A stretch of DNA of 64,000 bases, taken from positions 8,494,001 through 8,558,000 of the forward strand of contig NZ_JACHMO010000001.1 of the NCBI RefSeq assembly GCF_014205015.1, written 5' to 3'. The notes beneath the pieces were generated by a model. That model ran no database searches and was not told the DNA's origin. It worked only from the letters and a program-made list of their open reading frames with translations. Positions within the stretch are counted from its first letter, which is position 1. Each line of letters begins with the position of its first letter. Shown piece after piece: positions 35,140 to 43,185 of this stretch. The position numbers and the translations under genes were made by a program. The stretch comes from Saccharothrix ecbatanensis (GTDB lineage: Bacteria > Actinomycetota > Actinomycetes > Mycobacteriales > Pseudonocardiaceae).

Positions 35140-35622
35140 ATGACCAACACGCTCCGCTTCCCCGCCGCCGACCCCGCTGCCGCCGCCGCGTTCTTCGCCG
35201 CGGAACTGTCGTTCGAGGCCGACCCGGACGACGTGGTCCGCGACCTGAAGGCAGGCGACACCCGGGGCTTCCAGCTCGTCGAGACGCGCAGCGCGGAGGC
35301 GTTCGCGCGCGCCCACCTCCCTGGCGCGATCAACCTCCCGCACTGGGAGATGGACGAGACGACGACCGCCGACTGGGATCGCGACCTCGTCTACGTCTGC
35401 TACTGCGAGAGCTTCCAGTGCAACGCCGCGACCAAGGGCGCGCTGAAGCTGGCGACGCTCGGGTTCAAGGTGAAGCGGCTGGCCGGCGGCATCACCGCCT
35501 GGCAGGCGGCCGGCTACCCGGTCGACGGCGCCGAGGTGGGCGGTGCCGAGATGGGCGGTGCCGAGGTGGGCGGTGCCGAGGTGGGCGGAACGGCCCTGCA
35601 AGGGATTAGCTGCGAGTGCTGA
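35140..35622 (+). CDS. Rhodanese-like sulfurtransferase with a GAEVG repeat tail
   Basis: The 160-residue protein has one rhodanese domain: DTRGFQLVETRSAEAFARAHLPGAINLPH, then the active-site loop CNAATKG, in which Cys should carry the persulfide, and LGFKVKRLAGGITAWQAAGYPV at the end. Other cysteines lie close by (CYCESFQC). The C-terminal tail is four GAEVG/GAEMG units and ends CEC. The start at 35140 (MTNTLRFPAADP) is chosen over an ATG at 35104 because it fits the domain; neither has a good ribosome site. It is divergent from the Lrp-type regulator. Confidence 0.85.
   Translation: MTNTLRFPAADPAAAAAFFAAELSFEADPDDVVRDLKAGDTRGFQLVETRSAEAFARAHLPGAINLPHWEMDETTTADWDRDLVYVCYCESFQCNAATKGALKLATLGFKVKRLAGGITAWQAAGYPVDGAEVGGAEMGGAEVGGAEVGGTALQGISCEC
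35527..35586 (+). repeat. Four 15-bp tandem repeats in the rhodanese gene
   Basis: The unit GGTGCCGAGGTGGGC occurs four times with one substitution in each of the first two copies, encoding GAEVG, GAEMG, GAEVG, GAEVG. The near identity suggests recent expansion. Confidence 0.92.
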
Positions 35623-35637
35623 TCTACCCTCGGTCGG

Positions 35638-36375
35638 GTGACCCGTCTGCTCGTGCTGCAACCCGACCGCGACGACCCGCCGGCCCGCCTCGGCGAGTGG
35701 CTGACCGCCGCCGGGGCGGTGCTGGACGTGGTCGAACCCTACGCACAGCCGGTGCCCGAGACGCTCGACGGCTACCAGGGCGTGGTGTGCCTGGGCGGTG
35801 CGATGGGCGCGTTGGACGACGTCGAGCACCCGTGGTTGGCCGACGTGCGCAAGCTCCTGTCCCACGCGGTGTCGAAGCGGGTGCCGGTGCTGGCCCTGTG
35901 CCTGGGCGCGCAGCTCCTGGCCGCGGCGACCGGTGGTCAGGTGCGGCGCAGTCCGCACGGCACGCTGATCGGCATGGACCTGGTGGCGAAGCGGGACGCG
36001 GCGAGCGGTGACCCGTTGTTCGGCGAGCTGCCGTGGACGCCGGACGTGCTCCAGTTCCACGAGGACGAGGTCTCGTTCCTGCCGCCGACGGCGTTGCTGC
36101 TCGCGTCGTCCCCGAAGTGCGCGAACGAGGCGTTCCGCGTGGGGGACCGGGCCTACGGCTTGCAGTTCCACATCGAGACGACGCCGGACATGGTCGTGGG
36201 CTGGGGAGCCGGGAACCCGGATGCGGTGGCCGCGGCACGTCCGGGCGCGCTCGACCCGGACCGGCTCGCGCAGGGTCACGAGGACATCCGTGAGGTCTGG
36301 GAGCCGTTCGCCGAAAGATTCGTGCGCCTGGCGTCGGGTGAGCTGACGATCCAACGGAGCTTGCCGTTGGTGTGA
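35638..36375 (+). CDS. Class I glutamine amidotransferase-like protein (GuaA-like)
   Basis: The 245-residue protein has the GATase-1 fold: VVCLGGAMGALDD, nucleophile Cys in PVLALCLGAQLLAAATGG, and the catalytic His-x-Glu in GLQFHIETT. Stand-alone proteins of this type often hydrolyse gamma-glutamyl compounds or pass ammonia to partners. A TACCCT -10 element (35625-35630) lies seven bases before the GTG start, within 16 bases of the rhodanese stop, so it has its own leaderless promoter. Confidence 0.9.
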   Translation: MTRLLVLQPDRDDPPARLGEWLTAAGAVLDVVEPYAQPVPETLDGYQGVVCLGGAMGALDDVEHPWLADVRKLLSHAVSKRVPVLALCLGAQLLAAATGGQVRRSPHGTLIGMDLVAKRDAASGDPLFGELPWTPDVLQFHEDEVSFLPPTALLLASSPKCANEAFRVGDRAYGLQFHIETTPDMVVGWGAGNPDAVAAARPGALDPDRLAQGHEDIREVWEPFAERFVRLASGELTIQRSLPLV

Positions 36376-36458
36376 CGAACGTCTGTTGAGACGATCGTTC
36401 ATCTCCTGGAGAGGTAGCGTTCACCTTCGACTGTGTCGGTTCAGCCGGAGGAATCAGC

Positions 36459-37592
36459 GTGGATGCCTCGCTCCTCGTCATCATCGTGGTCGTGACCGCG
36501 TTGGTGTTCGACTTCACCAACGGTTTCCACGACACCGCGAACTCGATGGCGACGTCCATCGCCACGGGCGCCCTGCGGCCACGCACGGCCGTCGCGTTCT
36601 CCGCGGTGTTGAACCTGGTGGGCGCGTTGTTGTCGGTGGAAGTCGCCAAGACCATCTCCGGCGGGTTGGTGGACGACACCAGGATCACGCCGGCCATCGT
36701 GTTCGGCGGCCTGATCGGCGCGATCATGTGGAACCTGGTGACCTGGTACGTCGGGCTGCCGTCCAGCTCGTCGCACGCCCTGTTCGGCGGGCTCATCGGC
36801 GCCGCCTGGATCTCGGCGGGCGCGGACGCGGTGCACTTCGCCAAGGTCGTGGACAAGATCGTGGCACCGGCGATCGCCGCGCCGCTGGTCGCGGGCATCG
36901 TGGCGATGCTGGCCACCTACCTGACCTACCGGCTGACGAAGCGGGCGCGGAAGTCGGTGACGGACAAGGGTTTCAAGGTGGGCCAGATCGCGTCCGCCGC
37001 GCTCATGTCGTTGGCGCACGGCACGAACGACGCGCAGAAGACGATGGGCATCATCACGCTCACGCTGATCACCGCCGGGACCCTCGCGCCGGGCGCGGAA
37101 CCGCCTCTCTGGGTGATCCTGAGCGCGGCGATCGCGATCGCGCTGGGCACCTACCTGGGTGGTTGGCGCATCACGAAGACCCTGGGCACGGGCCTGACCA
37201 CGATCGAGGCGCCGCAGGGTTTCGCCGCGCAGACGAGTGCGGCGACCGTGATCATGGCGTCCTCGCACCTGGGGTTCGCGCTGTCGACCACGCACGTCGC
37301 GTCCGGCGGGATCATGGGCTCCGGCCTCGGTCGGCAGCGGGACGGCGTGCGGTGGGGCGTGGCCGGGCGGATGGCGGCGGCCTGGGGGCTCACGCTCCCG
37401 GCGGCGGGTCTGGTCGGCGCGCTCGCGGGCTGGATCGCGTCGCTCGGCACGTGGGGCGTGGTGGCCGTGGCGGTGGTCGGGATGGGTGTCTCGCTGGGGA
37501 TCTGGTTGTTGTCACGCCGTGAGCCGGTGCGGCCGGAGCACGTGGTGGACGAGATCGCGGCGCAGGCCGAGACGCACAAGGTGGCGCTGTGA
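36459..37592 (+). CDS. pit: Inorganic phosphate transporter, Pit family
   Basis: The 377-residue membrane protein has about ten helices and the two inverted Pit signatures, DFTNGFHDTANSMATSIATGALRP near the start and SLAHGTNDAQKTMGII at mid-length. It imports phosphate with protons. The GTG at 36459 has a strong GGAGGA site six bases upstream. GTTCA-type sequences 22 bases apart upstream (36397 and 36419) hint at PhoP control but are weak. It is coupled by a GTGA overlap to a small membrane-protein gene. Confidence 0.95.
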   Translation: MDASLLVIIVVVTALVFDFTNGFHDTANSMATSIATGALRPRTAVAFSAVLNLVGALLSVEVAKTISGGLVDDTRITPAIVFGGLIGAIMWNLVTWYVGLPSSSSHALFGGLIGAAWISAGADAVHFAKVVDKIVAPAIAAPLVAGIVAMLATYLTYRLTKRARKSVTDKGFKVGQIASAALMSLAHGTNDAQKTMGIITLTLITAGTLAPGAEPPLWVILSAAIAIALGTYLGGWRITKTLGTGLTTIEAPQGFAAQTSAATVIMASSHLGFALSTTHVASGGIMGSGLGRQRDGVRWGVAGRMAAAWGLTLPAAGLVGALAGWIASLGTWGVVAVAVVGMGVSLGIWLLSRREPVRPEHVVDEIAAQAETHKVAL

Positions 37593-37813
37593 AGATCGAC
37601 TGGTTGGCGCTCGGCGCCGTGTTCGGGGTCAGCCTCACGGTGGTGTTGGGGCTGGTCCTGCTGTTCTCCGGCGGCCTGCGCGCGTTGTCCGCGCGGGAGG
37701 CGGCGCAGGAACGCCAGGTGTCGGCCGCGCTGCCGACGGCGGCCGCGGCGGCCTGCCTGCTGGCGTGCGTGACCGTAGTGTTGTTCGGCATCTACTTGAT
37801 CGTGGCAGGCTGA
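37589..37813 (+). CDS. Small two-helix membrane protein coupled to the phosphate transporter
   Basis: The 74-residue protein has two membrane segments (LALGAVFGVSLTVVLGLVLLF and AAAACLLACVTVVLFGIYLI) joined by a short polar loop. Its GTG overlaps the pit stop as GTGA. Similar small proteins commonly follow pit genes in actinomycetes, so it may be an accessory subunit; function is not known. Confidence 0.85.
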   Translation: MKIDWLALGAVFGVSLTVVLGLVLLFSGGLRALSAREAAQERQVSAALPTAAAAACLLACVTVVLFGIYLIVAG

Positions 37814-37852
37814 GGCTTACTCACGGGTTCCGGCGGACTACCGTGTTCGTCG

Positions 37853-40795
37853 ATGACCGATCCAGCTCGACTGCCGACGTCCCCCGCTCGGTTCGGCCTG
37901 ACCGAGGCGCGCAGCGGTGATCATCTGCGTGCCGCCGGGTGGTGGGAAGGGCGAAGGCCGAGCGAGGGCAACGAGCCGATCCTGGTGGCGTTGTCCCGCA
38001 GCCCCGACCCGGACCTGGCGTTGCTCGGGGTGGACCGGCTGCGCGTGGCGCTCGGCGACGGGTGGCCCGAGCTGGACCAGGCGTTGCGGGACGGCGAAGC
38101 GTTGCGCGGGCGGCTGTTGGCGGTGCTCGGCGCTTCCACCGCGTTGTCGGACTTCCTGATCGCCAACCCGGATCGCTGGCACGACCTGGCCATCGACGAC
38201 CCGGTGGACGAGGAGTCGTTCGCGCCCGCGCTCGTCGCCGCGGTCGAAGGGCTGACCGGCGCGGACGCCGTGCGCGCGTTGCGGCTGGAGTACCGGGCGC
38301 TGCTGTGCCGGATCGCCGCCGCGGACCTGGCGCACGTGGTCGAGCCGGACCAGTTGTACGTGAGCTATGACGAGGTCGCCGGTCTGCTGTCGGACCTCGC
38401 GGTGGCGGCGTTGCGGGCCGCGCTGGACGTCGCCGAACGGCAGGTGCCGCGGGCCGACGAGTGCCGGCTCGCGGTGATCGCGATGGGCAAGTGCGGCGCG
38501 CGGGAGCTGAACTACGTCAGCGACGTGGACGTGGTGTTCGTCGGCGAGGGCGACATCGCGGTGGGGACCCGGCTGGCCAGCACGGTCATGCAGGTCGCGG
38601 GCCAGGCGTGCTTCGAGGTGGACGCGGCGCTGCGGCCGGAGGGCAAGGCGGGCGCGCTGGTCCGCACGCTGGACGGCCACGCCACCTACTACCAGCGGTG
38701 GGCGCGCACGTGGGAGTTCCAGGCGCTGCTCAAGGCCCGGCCGGTCGCCGGTGACGAGGAGCTGGGGCGGCGGTACATGGACGTGGTGCGTCCGCTCGTG
38801 TGGACGGCCGCTGAACGAGAGAACTTCGTGCCCGACGTGCAGTCCATGCGCCGCGTCGTCGAGGACCACGTGCCGGTGGGCCTGGCCGACCGGGAGCTGA
38901 AGCTCGGGCGCGGCGGGCTGCGGGACGTCGAGTTCGCCGTGCAGTTGCTCCAGCTCGTCCACGGTCGCGGTGACGAGGAGCTGCGGATCACCACGACCAC
39001 GCAGGCGTTGGCCGCGTTGGGGCGTGGCGGGTACGTGGGCCGCACGGACGCCGTCGACTTCGGCCGCGCCTACCGGTTCCTCCGCACGTTGGAGCACCGG
39101 TTGCAGTTGCAGCGGATGCTGCGCACGCACCTGTTCCCGGCGGACGACGACGCCGGCGCGCTGCGGTGGTTGGCGCGCGCCGCGGGTTTGCAGGCCGAGG
39201 GTGGGCTGTCGGAGAGCCAGGTGCTGCTCGCCGAGTTCCGCAAGCGCGCGAACCAGGTGCGCCGGCTGCACGAGAAGCTGTTCTACCGGCCGCTGTTGCA
39301 GGCCGTCGCGAACGTGCCGACGGAGGCCCTGCGGTTGACCACGTCCCAGGCCGCGGCCCGCCTGGCCGCGTTGGGTTACGCCGCCTCTGACGGCGCGTTG
39401 ACCCACATCGAGGCGTTGACCAGGGGTGTTTCCCGGCGGGCGCGGATCCAGACGGCGCTGCTGCCGGTGCTGCTGGACCTGTTCGCCACCACACCGGACC
39501 CGGACCGCGGGCTGCTGGCGTACCGGAAGGTGTCCGAGGCGCTGGCCGAGACGCCCTGGTACCTGCGGCTGCTGCGGGACGAGGGCACGGTGGTCGACCG
39601 GCTGGCCGCGTTGCTGGGCACGTCGAAGCTCGTGCCGGACCTGCTGGTGCGGGCGCCGGAGGTGCTGCGGCTGCTGGCCGACACCGAGGCGTTGATCGGC
39701 GGCGACCCGATGGCCATCGGCAACCCGCTGCGCAGCGCCGTGTCCCGGTACACCGACCTGGGCCGCGCGGTCACCGCCGCCCGGTCGTTGCGCCGTCAGG
39801 AGCTGCTGCGGGTGGCGTCGGCGGACCTGCTCGGGCTCGTGCCGCTGCGGACGGTGTGCGTGTCGCTGTCCGAGGTGTGGATCGCGGTGTTGCAGGCGGC
39901 GTTGGACGCGGTGGTGCGGTCGTCCGGCGAGCGGTCGGCGTCGATCGCGGTCATCGGCATGGGCCGGCTCGGCGGGCGTGAGCTGGGGTACGGCTCGGAC
40001 GCCGACGTGCTGTTCGTCTGCGAGCCCGCTGAAGGCGTGACGGATTCGGACGCCGCTCGGTACGCGTCGTCCGTGGTGGAGGAGGTGCGGCGGCTGCTCA
40101 GCGCGCCCAGCCAGGACCCGCCGTTGCAGGTGGACACCGACCTGCGGCCGGAGGGCAGGCAGGGGCCGCTGGTGCGCACGCTGGAGTCGTACCGGGCGTA
40201 CTACGCGCAGTGGGCCGAGCTGTGGGAGGCGCAGGCGTTGCTGCGGGCGCGGTTCATCGCGGGTGACGCGGAGCTGGGCGCGCGGTTCATCGAGATGATC
40301 GACCCCGTGCGGTATCCCTCGAAAGGGCTGGACGCGGCGGCGGTGCGGGAGATCCGGCGCATCAAGGCGCGTGTGGAGGCCGAGCGGCTGCCGCGGGGCG
40401 CCGATCCGTCGACGCACACCAAGCTGGGGCGCGGCGGACTGGCGGACGTCGAGTGGACGGTGCAGCTGTTGCAGTTGCAGCACGCGTTCGAGGTGCCGGG
40501 CCTGCGGACGCCGTCGACCGTGCGCGGGCTGCGTGCGGCGACCGACGCGGGGCTGATGTCGCCGGAGGACGCGTCCGCGCTGATGGAGGCGTGGGTGATG
40601 GCGACGAAGGCGCGGAACGCGGTGGTGCTGGTCCGGGGCAAGGCCGGTGACCAGCTGCCGACGGCGGGGCGTGACCTGGCGGCGGTGGCGTCCGCGATGG
40701 GGCACGACACCGATCCGGGCGAGTTCGTGGACTCCTACCGGCGCACGGCCAGGCGCGCGCGGGCCGTGATCGAGCGCATCTTCTACGGTTCCTGA
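37853..40795 (+). CDS. glnE: Bifunctional glutamine synthetase adenylyltransferase/deadenylase
   Basis: The 980-residue enzyme adds and removes AMP on glutamine synthetase in response to nitrogen status. Both nucleotidyltransferase domains show their acidic motif: MGKCGARELNYVSDVDVVFV in the N-terminal deadenylase half and MGRLGGRELGYGSDADVLFV in the C-terminal adenylyltransferase half. Each is followed by the RGGLRDVEF/RGGLADVEW motif. A TACCGT -10 element (37839-37844) is eight bases before the ATG, so it is probably leaderless. Its likely substrate, glnA1, lies 2.4 kb downstream. Confidence 0.97.
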   Translation: MTDPARLPTSPARFGLTEARSGDHLRAAGWWEGRRPSEGNEPILVALSRSPDPDLALLGVDRLRVALGDGWPELDQALRDGEALRGRLLAVLGASTALSDFLIANPDRWHDLAIDDPVDEESFAPALVAAVEGLTGADAVRALRLEYRALLCRIAAADLAHVVEPDQLYVSYDEVAGLLSDLAVAALRAALDVAERQVPRADECRLAVIAMGKCGARELNYVSDVDVVFVGEGDIAVGTRLASTVMQVAGQACFEVDAALRPEGKAGALVRTLDGHATYYQRWARTWEFQALLKARPVAGDEELGRRYMDVVRPLVWTAAERENFVPDVQSMRRVVEDHVPVGLADRELKLGRGGLRDVEFAVQLLQLVHGRGDEELRITTTTQALAALGRGGYVGRTDAVDFGRAYRFLRTLEHRLQLQRMLRTHLFPADDDAGALRWLARAAGLQAEGGLSESQVLLAEFRKRANQVRRLHEKLFYRPLLQAVANVPTEALRLTTSQAAARLAALGYAASDGALTHIEALTRGVSRRARIQTALLPVLLDLFATTPDPDRGLLAYRKVSEALAETPWYLRLLRDEGTVVDRLAALLGTSKLVPDLLVRAPEVLRLLADTEALIGGDPMAIGNPLRSAVSRYTDLGRAVTAARSLRRQELLRVASADLLGLVPLRTVCVSLSEVWIAVLQAALDAVVRSSGERSASIAVIGMGRLGGRELGYGSDADVLFVCEPAEGVTDSDAARYASSVVEEVRRLLSAPSQDPPLQVDTDLRPEGRQGPLVRTLESYRAYYAQWAELWEAQALLRARFIAGDAELGARFIEMIDPVRYPSKGLDAAAVREIRRIKARVEAERLPRGADPSTHTKLGRGGLADVEWTVQLLQLQHAFEVPGLRTPSTVRGLRAATDAGLMSPEDASALMEAWVMATKARNAVVLVRGKAGDQLPTAGRDLAAVASAMGHDTDPGEFVDSYRRTARRARAVIERIFYGS

Positions 40796-40807
40796 ACACT
40801 GGAGTTC

Positions 40808-41737
40808 GTGAAAGCGATCGCGCAGAACCAATTCGGAGATGCCGACGTCCTCGTGCTGCGGGAGCTGCCGGACCCGCCGATCGCCCTTGACCAGGTGTTG
40901 GTCGAGGTGCGGGCGGCCGGGGTGAACCCCGTGGACCGGCTGGTGCGGATGGGGTACGTGGCGGGTTCGATGCCGCACCACTTCCCGTTGATCCCGGGCT
41001 GGGACATGGCCGGCGTGGTGCGTGCCGTCGGGCCCGCGGTGGACGGGTTCGCGGTCGGCGACGAGGTGTTCGGCTACCAGCGCAAGGACCACGTGCAGCA
41101 CGGGACGTACGCGGAGCTGGTCGCGGCCACCGAACGCGGGTTGGCGCACAAACCGGCGTCGCTGTCGTTCGAGGAGGCGGGCGGGCTCGCGTTGACCGGG
41201 CTGACGGCGTTGCAGGCGTTGCGGAAGGTCGGGGTGTCCGAGGGCGACACGGTCCTCGTGCACGCCGCCGCCGGTGGTGTCGGGCACCTCGCCGTGCAGG
41301 TGGCGCGGATCCTGGGCGCTTCGCGGGTCATCGGCACCGCGTCACCGCGCAACCACGCGTTCCTCAGGTCGCTCGGCGCGGATCCGGTGGCCTACGGGGA
41401 CGCGTTGGTGGACAACGTGGCCGAGCTGCTCGGCGGCGACGGGCTGGTCGACGTGGCGTTCGACTGCATCGGCGGTGCGGCGCTCAACGACTCGCCCGCG
41501 CTGGTGCGCGATCCCGCCCGGATCGTGTCCATTGTGGACACGAACGTGCTGGAGCTGGGCGGGCGTTACGCGTATGCCAAGCCGGTGGCCGCGGACCTGG
41601 ACTGGCTGGCCGGGCAGGCGGGCTCGGGGGCGTTGAAGGTCGAGGTGCAGCAGACGTTCCCGCTGGCGCTGGCCGCGGAGGCGCACCGGCTGCTGGAAGG
41701 CAAGCACGTGCGCGGCAAAGTCGTGCTGACGGTGTAG
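40808..41737 (+). CDS. NADPH:quinone oxidoreductase-type medium-chain reductase
   Basis: The 309-residue protein is a zinc-free medium-chain dehydrogenase/reductase. It has ARAxGVNPVD-like VRAAGVNPVDRLVRMG, LIPGWDMAGVVRAVGPAVDGF, and the cofactor motif AAAGGVGHLAVQVARILGA. Such enzymes reduce quinones or enones with NADPH. It starts 12 bases after glnE and may be co-transcribed, but AACACT seven bases before the GTG is a weak -10 candidate. Confidence 0.9.
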   Translation: MKAIAQNQFGDADVLVLRELPDPPIALDQVLVEVRAAGVNPVDRLVRMGYVAGSMPHHFPLIPGWDMAGVVRAVGPAVDGFAVGDEVFGYQRKDHVQHGTYAELVAATERGLAHKPASLSFEEAGGLALTGLTALQALRKVGVSEGDTVLVHAAAGGVGHLAVQVARILGASRVIGTASPRNHAFLRSLGADPVAYGDALVDNVAELLGGDGLVDVAFDCIGGAALNDSPALVRDPARIVSIVDTNVLELGGRYAYAKPVAADLDWLAGQAGSGALKVEVQQTFPLALAAEAHRLLEGKHVRGKVVLTV

Positions 41738-41741
41738 TGAA

Positions 41742-41766
41742 GGGCCCCCGTCGAGGACGAGGGCCC
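41742..41766. terminator. Bidirectional stem-loop after the quinone oxidoreductase gene
   Basis: GGGCCCCCGTC pairs with GACGAGGGCCC around a three-base loop, with one mismatch. It lies in the 39-base gap between two convergent genes. Confidence 0.7.
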
Positions 41767-41776
41767 CTCGGGGGTC

Positions 41777-41992
41777 TTACTCCTCGTCGACGGTCGGGAC
41801 CGAGGTGAGCAGTTCGACGATCCACTCCTCGACGAGGGTGTCGTCGGATTCCTCGTCCTGGACGAGGCGGTTCGACACCCGGACGCCGAGTCCGAGCACG
41901 TCGGCGGCGGCGATCGCCTCGATCGCCTCGGAGGCCGAGTCGAAGATGTTGGTGGACAGCACCTGGGCGGAGTTCACGACGTCATCAGACAC
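41777..41992 (-). CDS. Small acidic protein of unknown function
   Basis: The 71-residue protein starts MSDDVVNSAQVLSTNIFDS and is rich in Asp and Glu, ending VPTVDEE. No domain is recognised. A TAGGGT -10 element (41999-42004) is six bases before the GTG start and supports a real, leaderless gene. Codon use matches its neighbours. Confidence 0.65.
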   Translation of the reverse strand: MSDDVVNSAQVLSTNIFDSASEAIEAIAAADVLGLGVRVSNRLVQDEESDDTLVEEWIVELLTSVPTVDEE

Positions 41993-42043
41993 GGCGTGAC
42001 CCTAACCGGCGTCCACGACCGGGGGACGGGCAGCCCTGGCGTC

Positions 42044-42091
42044 GACGCGGTGTCCACGGAGGGCTCGCGGGGGCTGACGCGGTGTCCACGG
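42044..42091 (+). repeat. Two 16-bp direct repeats, 32-bp period
   Basis: GACGCGGTGTCCACGG occurs at 42044-42059 and 42076-42091 in the gap before the membrane-anchored beta-sandwich gene. A promoter candidate follows (TTGACT at 42127-42132, 18 bases, GAGACT). Confidence 0.7.
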
Positions 42092-42213
42092 GGGGCTACG
42101 GAGGGTCGATCCAGGGCCTCTACGCATTGACTATTGGTGTTCCCTATGTCGAGACTGTCCGCACTAATGGGGGAGATTCCCGTTCGCACGCGTGCGCCCG
42201 GACGAAGGACGTC

Positions 42214-42882
42214 ATGGACGACGAGAACCAGACCCACCGCAAGAAGAGCAGCGCGTTCCTGAAGATCGGCATGGTCGTGCTCGGCGTGCTCGTGCTGCTC
42301 GGTGTGATCCAGGCGGTGACCGCAGGCACGATCGGTGTCGGCGCGTTGAGCGTCACCCTGCGCGAAACTTCTTCGACGGTCCCGACGACGTTGTCGTCCC
42401 CGACCTCGTCCTCGGACGACTCCGTCGGCTTGGACGGCGCGGTGGGGTCGGCCCCGTCGTCTTCTGATGCTTCGGACACTTCGGACGCGGGGGCGCCGCC
42501 CAGCGCGGAGACCAAGGTCGCCGGCGGGTCGTGGAAGCAGGCGCGCGGCCTGCTGACCGTCGAGGTGACCAAGGTCGAGAACGAGGGCGGCCGGCTGAAG
42601 GTCTTCGTCACCGCGATCAACGCCAGCACCTCGAAGATGGACCTGCCGGTGGCGTCGATCTCGGCGGTGGACGACGCGGAGCGCAACTACGCGGCGTCCC
42701 CGTCGACCAGCCGGTGGCCGGCGTCGATCGGGAAGAACTCGGCGATCAACGGTTTCGTGGTGTTCGACCAGAAGGCGAGCGCGTCCGGCACGACGTTCTC
42801 GCTGACGTTCGCGGGGATCATCGGTCAGCTGGCGCCCACCGGTGGCGCGGTGACCGTGTCCGGTGTCCCGATCCCGAAGTAG
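42214..42882 (+). CDS. Membrane-anchored protein with DUF4352-like extracellular domain
   Basis: The 222-residue protein has a short basic cytosolic start, one membrane helix (residues 18-42, FLKIGMVVLGVLVLLGVI), a Ser/Thr/Asp-rich linker, and a beta-sandwich typical of DUF4352 (KQARGLLTVEVTKVENEGGRLKVFVTAINAS, ending TFSLTFAG). It probably acts outside the membrane; function unknown. The ATG at 42214 has an AAGGA site. The following gene starts immediately at its stop. Confidence 0.8.
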   Translation: MDDENQTHRKKSSAFLKIGMVVLGVLVLLGVIQAVTAGTIGVGALSVTLRETSSTVPTTLSSPTSSSDDSVGLDGAVGSAPSSSDASDTSDAGAPPSAETKVAGGSWKQARGLLTVEVTKVENEGGRLKVFVTAINASTSKMDLPVASISAVDDAERNYAASPSTSRWPASIGKNSAINGFVVFDQKASASGTTFSLTFAGIIGQLAPTGGAVTVSGVPIPK

Positions 42883-43116
42883 GTGGACGTCCTCGTCGGT
42901 GTCGCCCTGGGTCTGCTGGGCCTCTGGGCGGCACTGCTCCCGGGCCTGTTCCTGATCCGGCCGCGCGGCAACGCGCCGGCGTTGGCGATCCGCCTGCTGC
43001 CGGACGTCCTGCGCCTGGTCGCCCGCCTGGCCCGAGACCCCGAGTCCCCCCACCTCGCCGGACGGCCTGGCCGTGGTGCGCAGGCTGACCAGGACCTGAT
43101 TCCCGTTGAGGGATGA
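42883..43116 (+). CDS. Short membrane protein, likely decayed DUF1232/YkvA relative
   Basis: The 77-residue frame starts with GTG directly after the previous TAG. It encodes one hydrophobic helix (DVLVGVALGLLGLWAALLPGLFLI) and LRLLPDVLRLVARLARDPE, which resembles the N-terminus of YkvA/DUF1232 proteins. The expected DUF1232 core with its LIPD-type motif is missing. A second frame across the end reads SPDGLAVVRRLTRT, like the usual C-terminus of such proteins, so an internal deletion with a frame change is likely. It may be a non-functional remnant. Confidence 0.55.
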   Translation: MDVLVGVALGLLGLWAALLPGLFLIRPRGNAPALAIRLLPDVLRLVARLARDPESPHLAGRPGRGAQADQDLIPVEG

Positions 43117-43166
43117 CACAGGCCGAGGGCCGGGCGACTGTGTGGTCACCCGGCCCTCGGCCTGTG
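43117..43166. terminator. Large bidirectional hairpin between the YkvA-like remnant and glnA1
   Basis: CACAGGCCGAGGGCCGGG pairs perfectly over 18 bases with CCCGGCCCTCGGCCTGTG, and a smaller GAC/GTC stem lies inside. It starts right after the stop of the plus-strand gene and ends 19 bases before that of glnA1. Confidence 0.9.
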
Positions 43167-43185
43167 GTCGATCAGACGCTACGGA

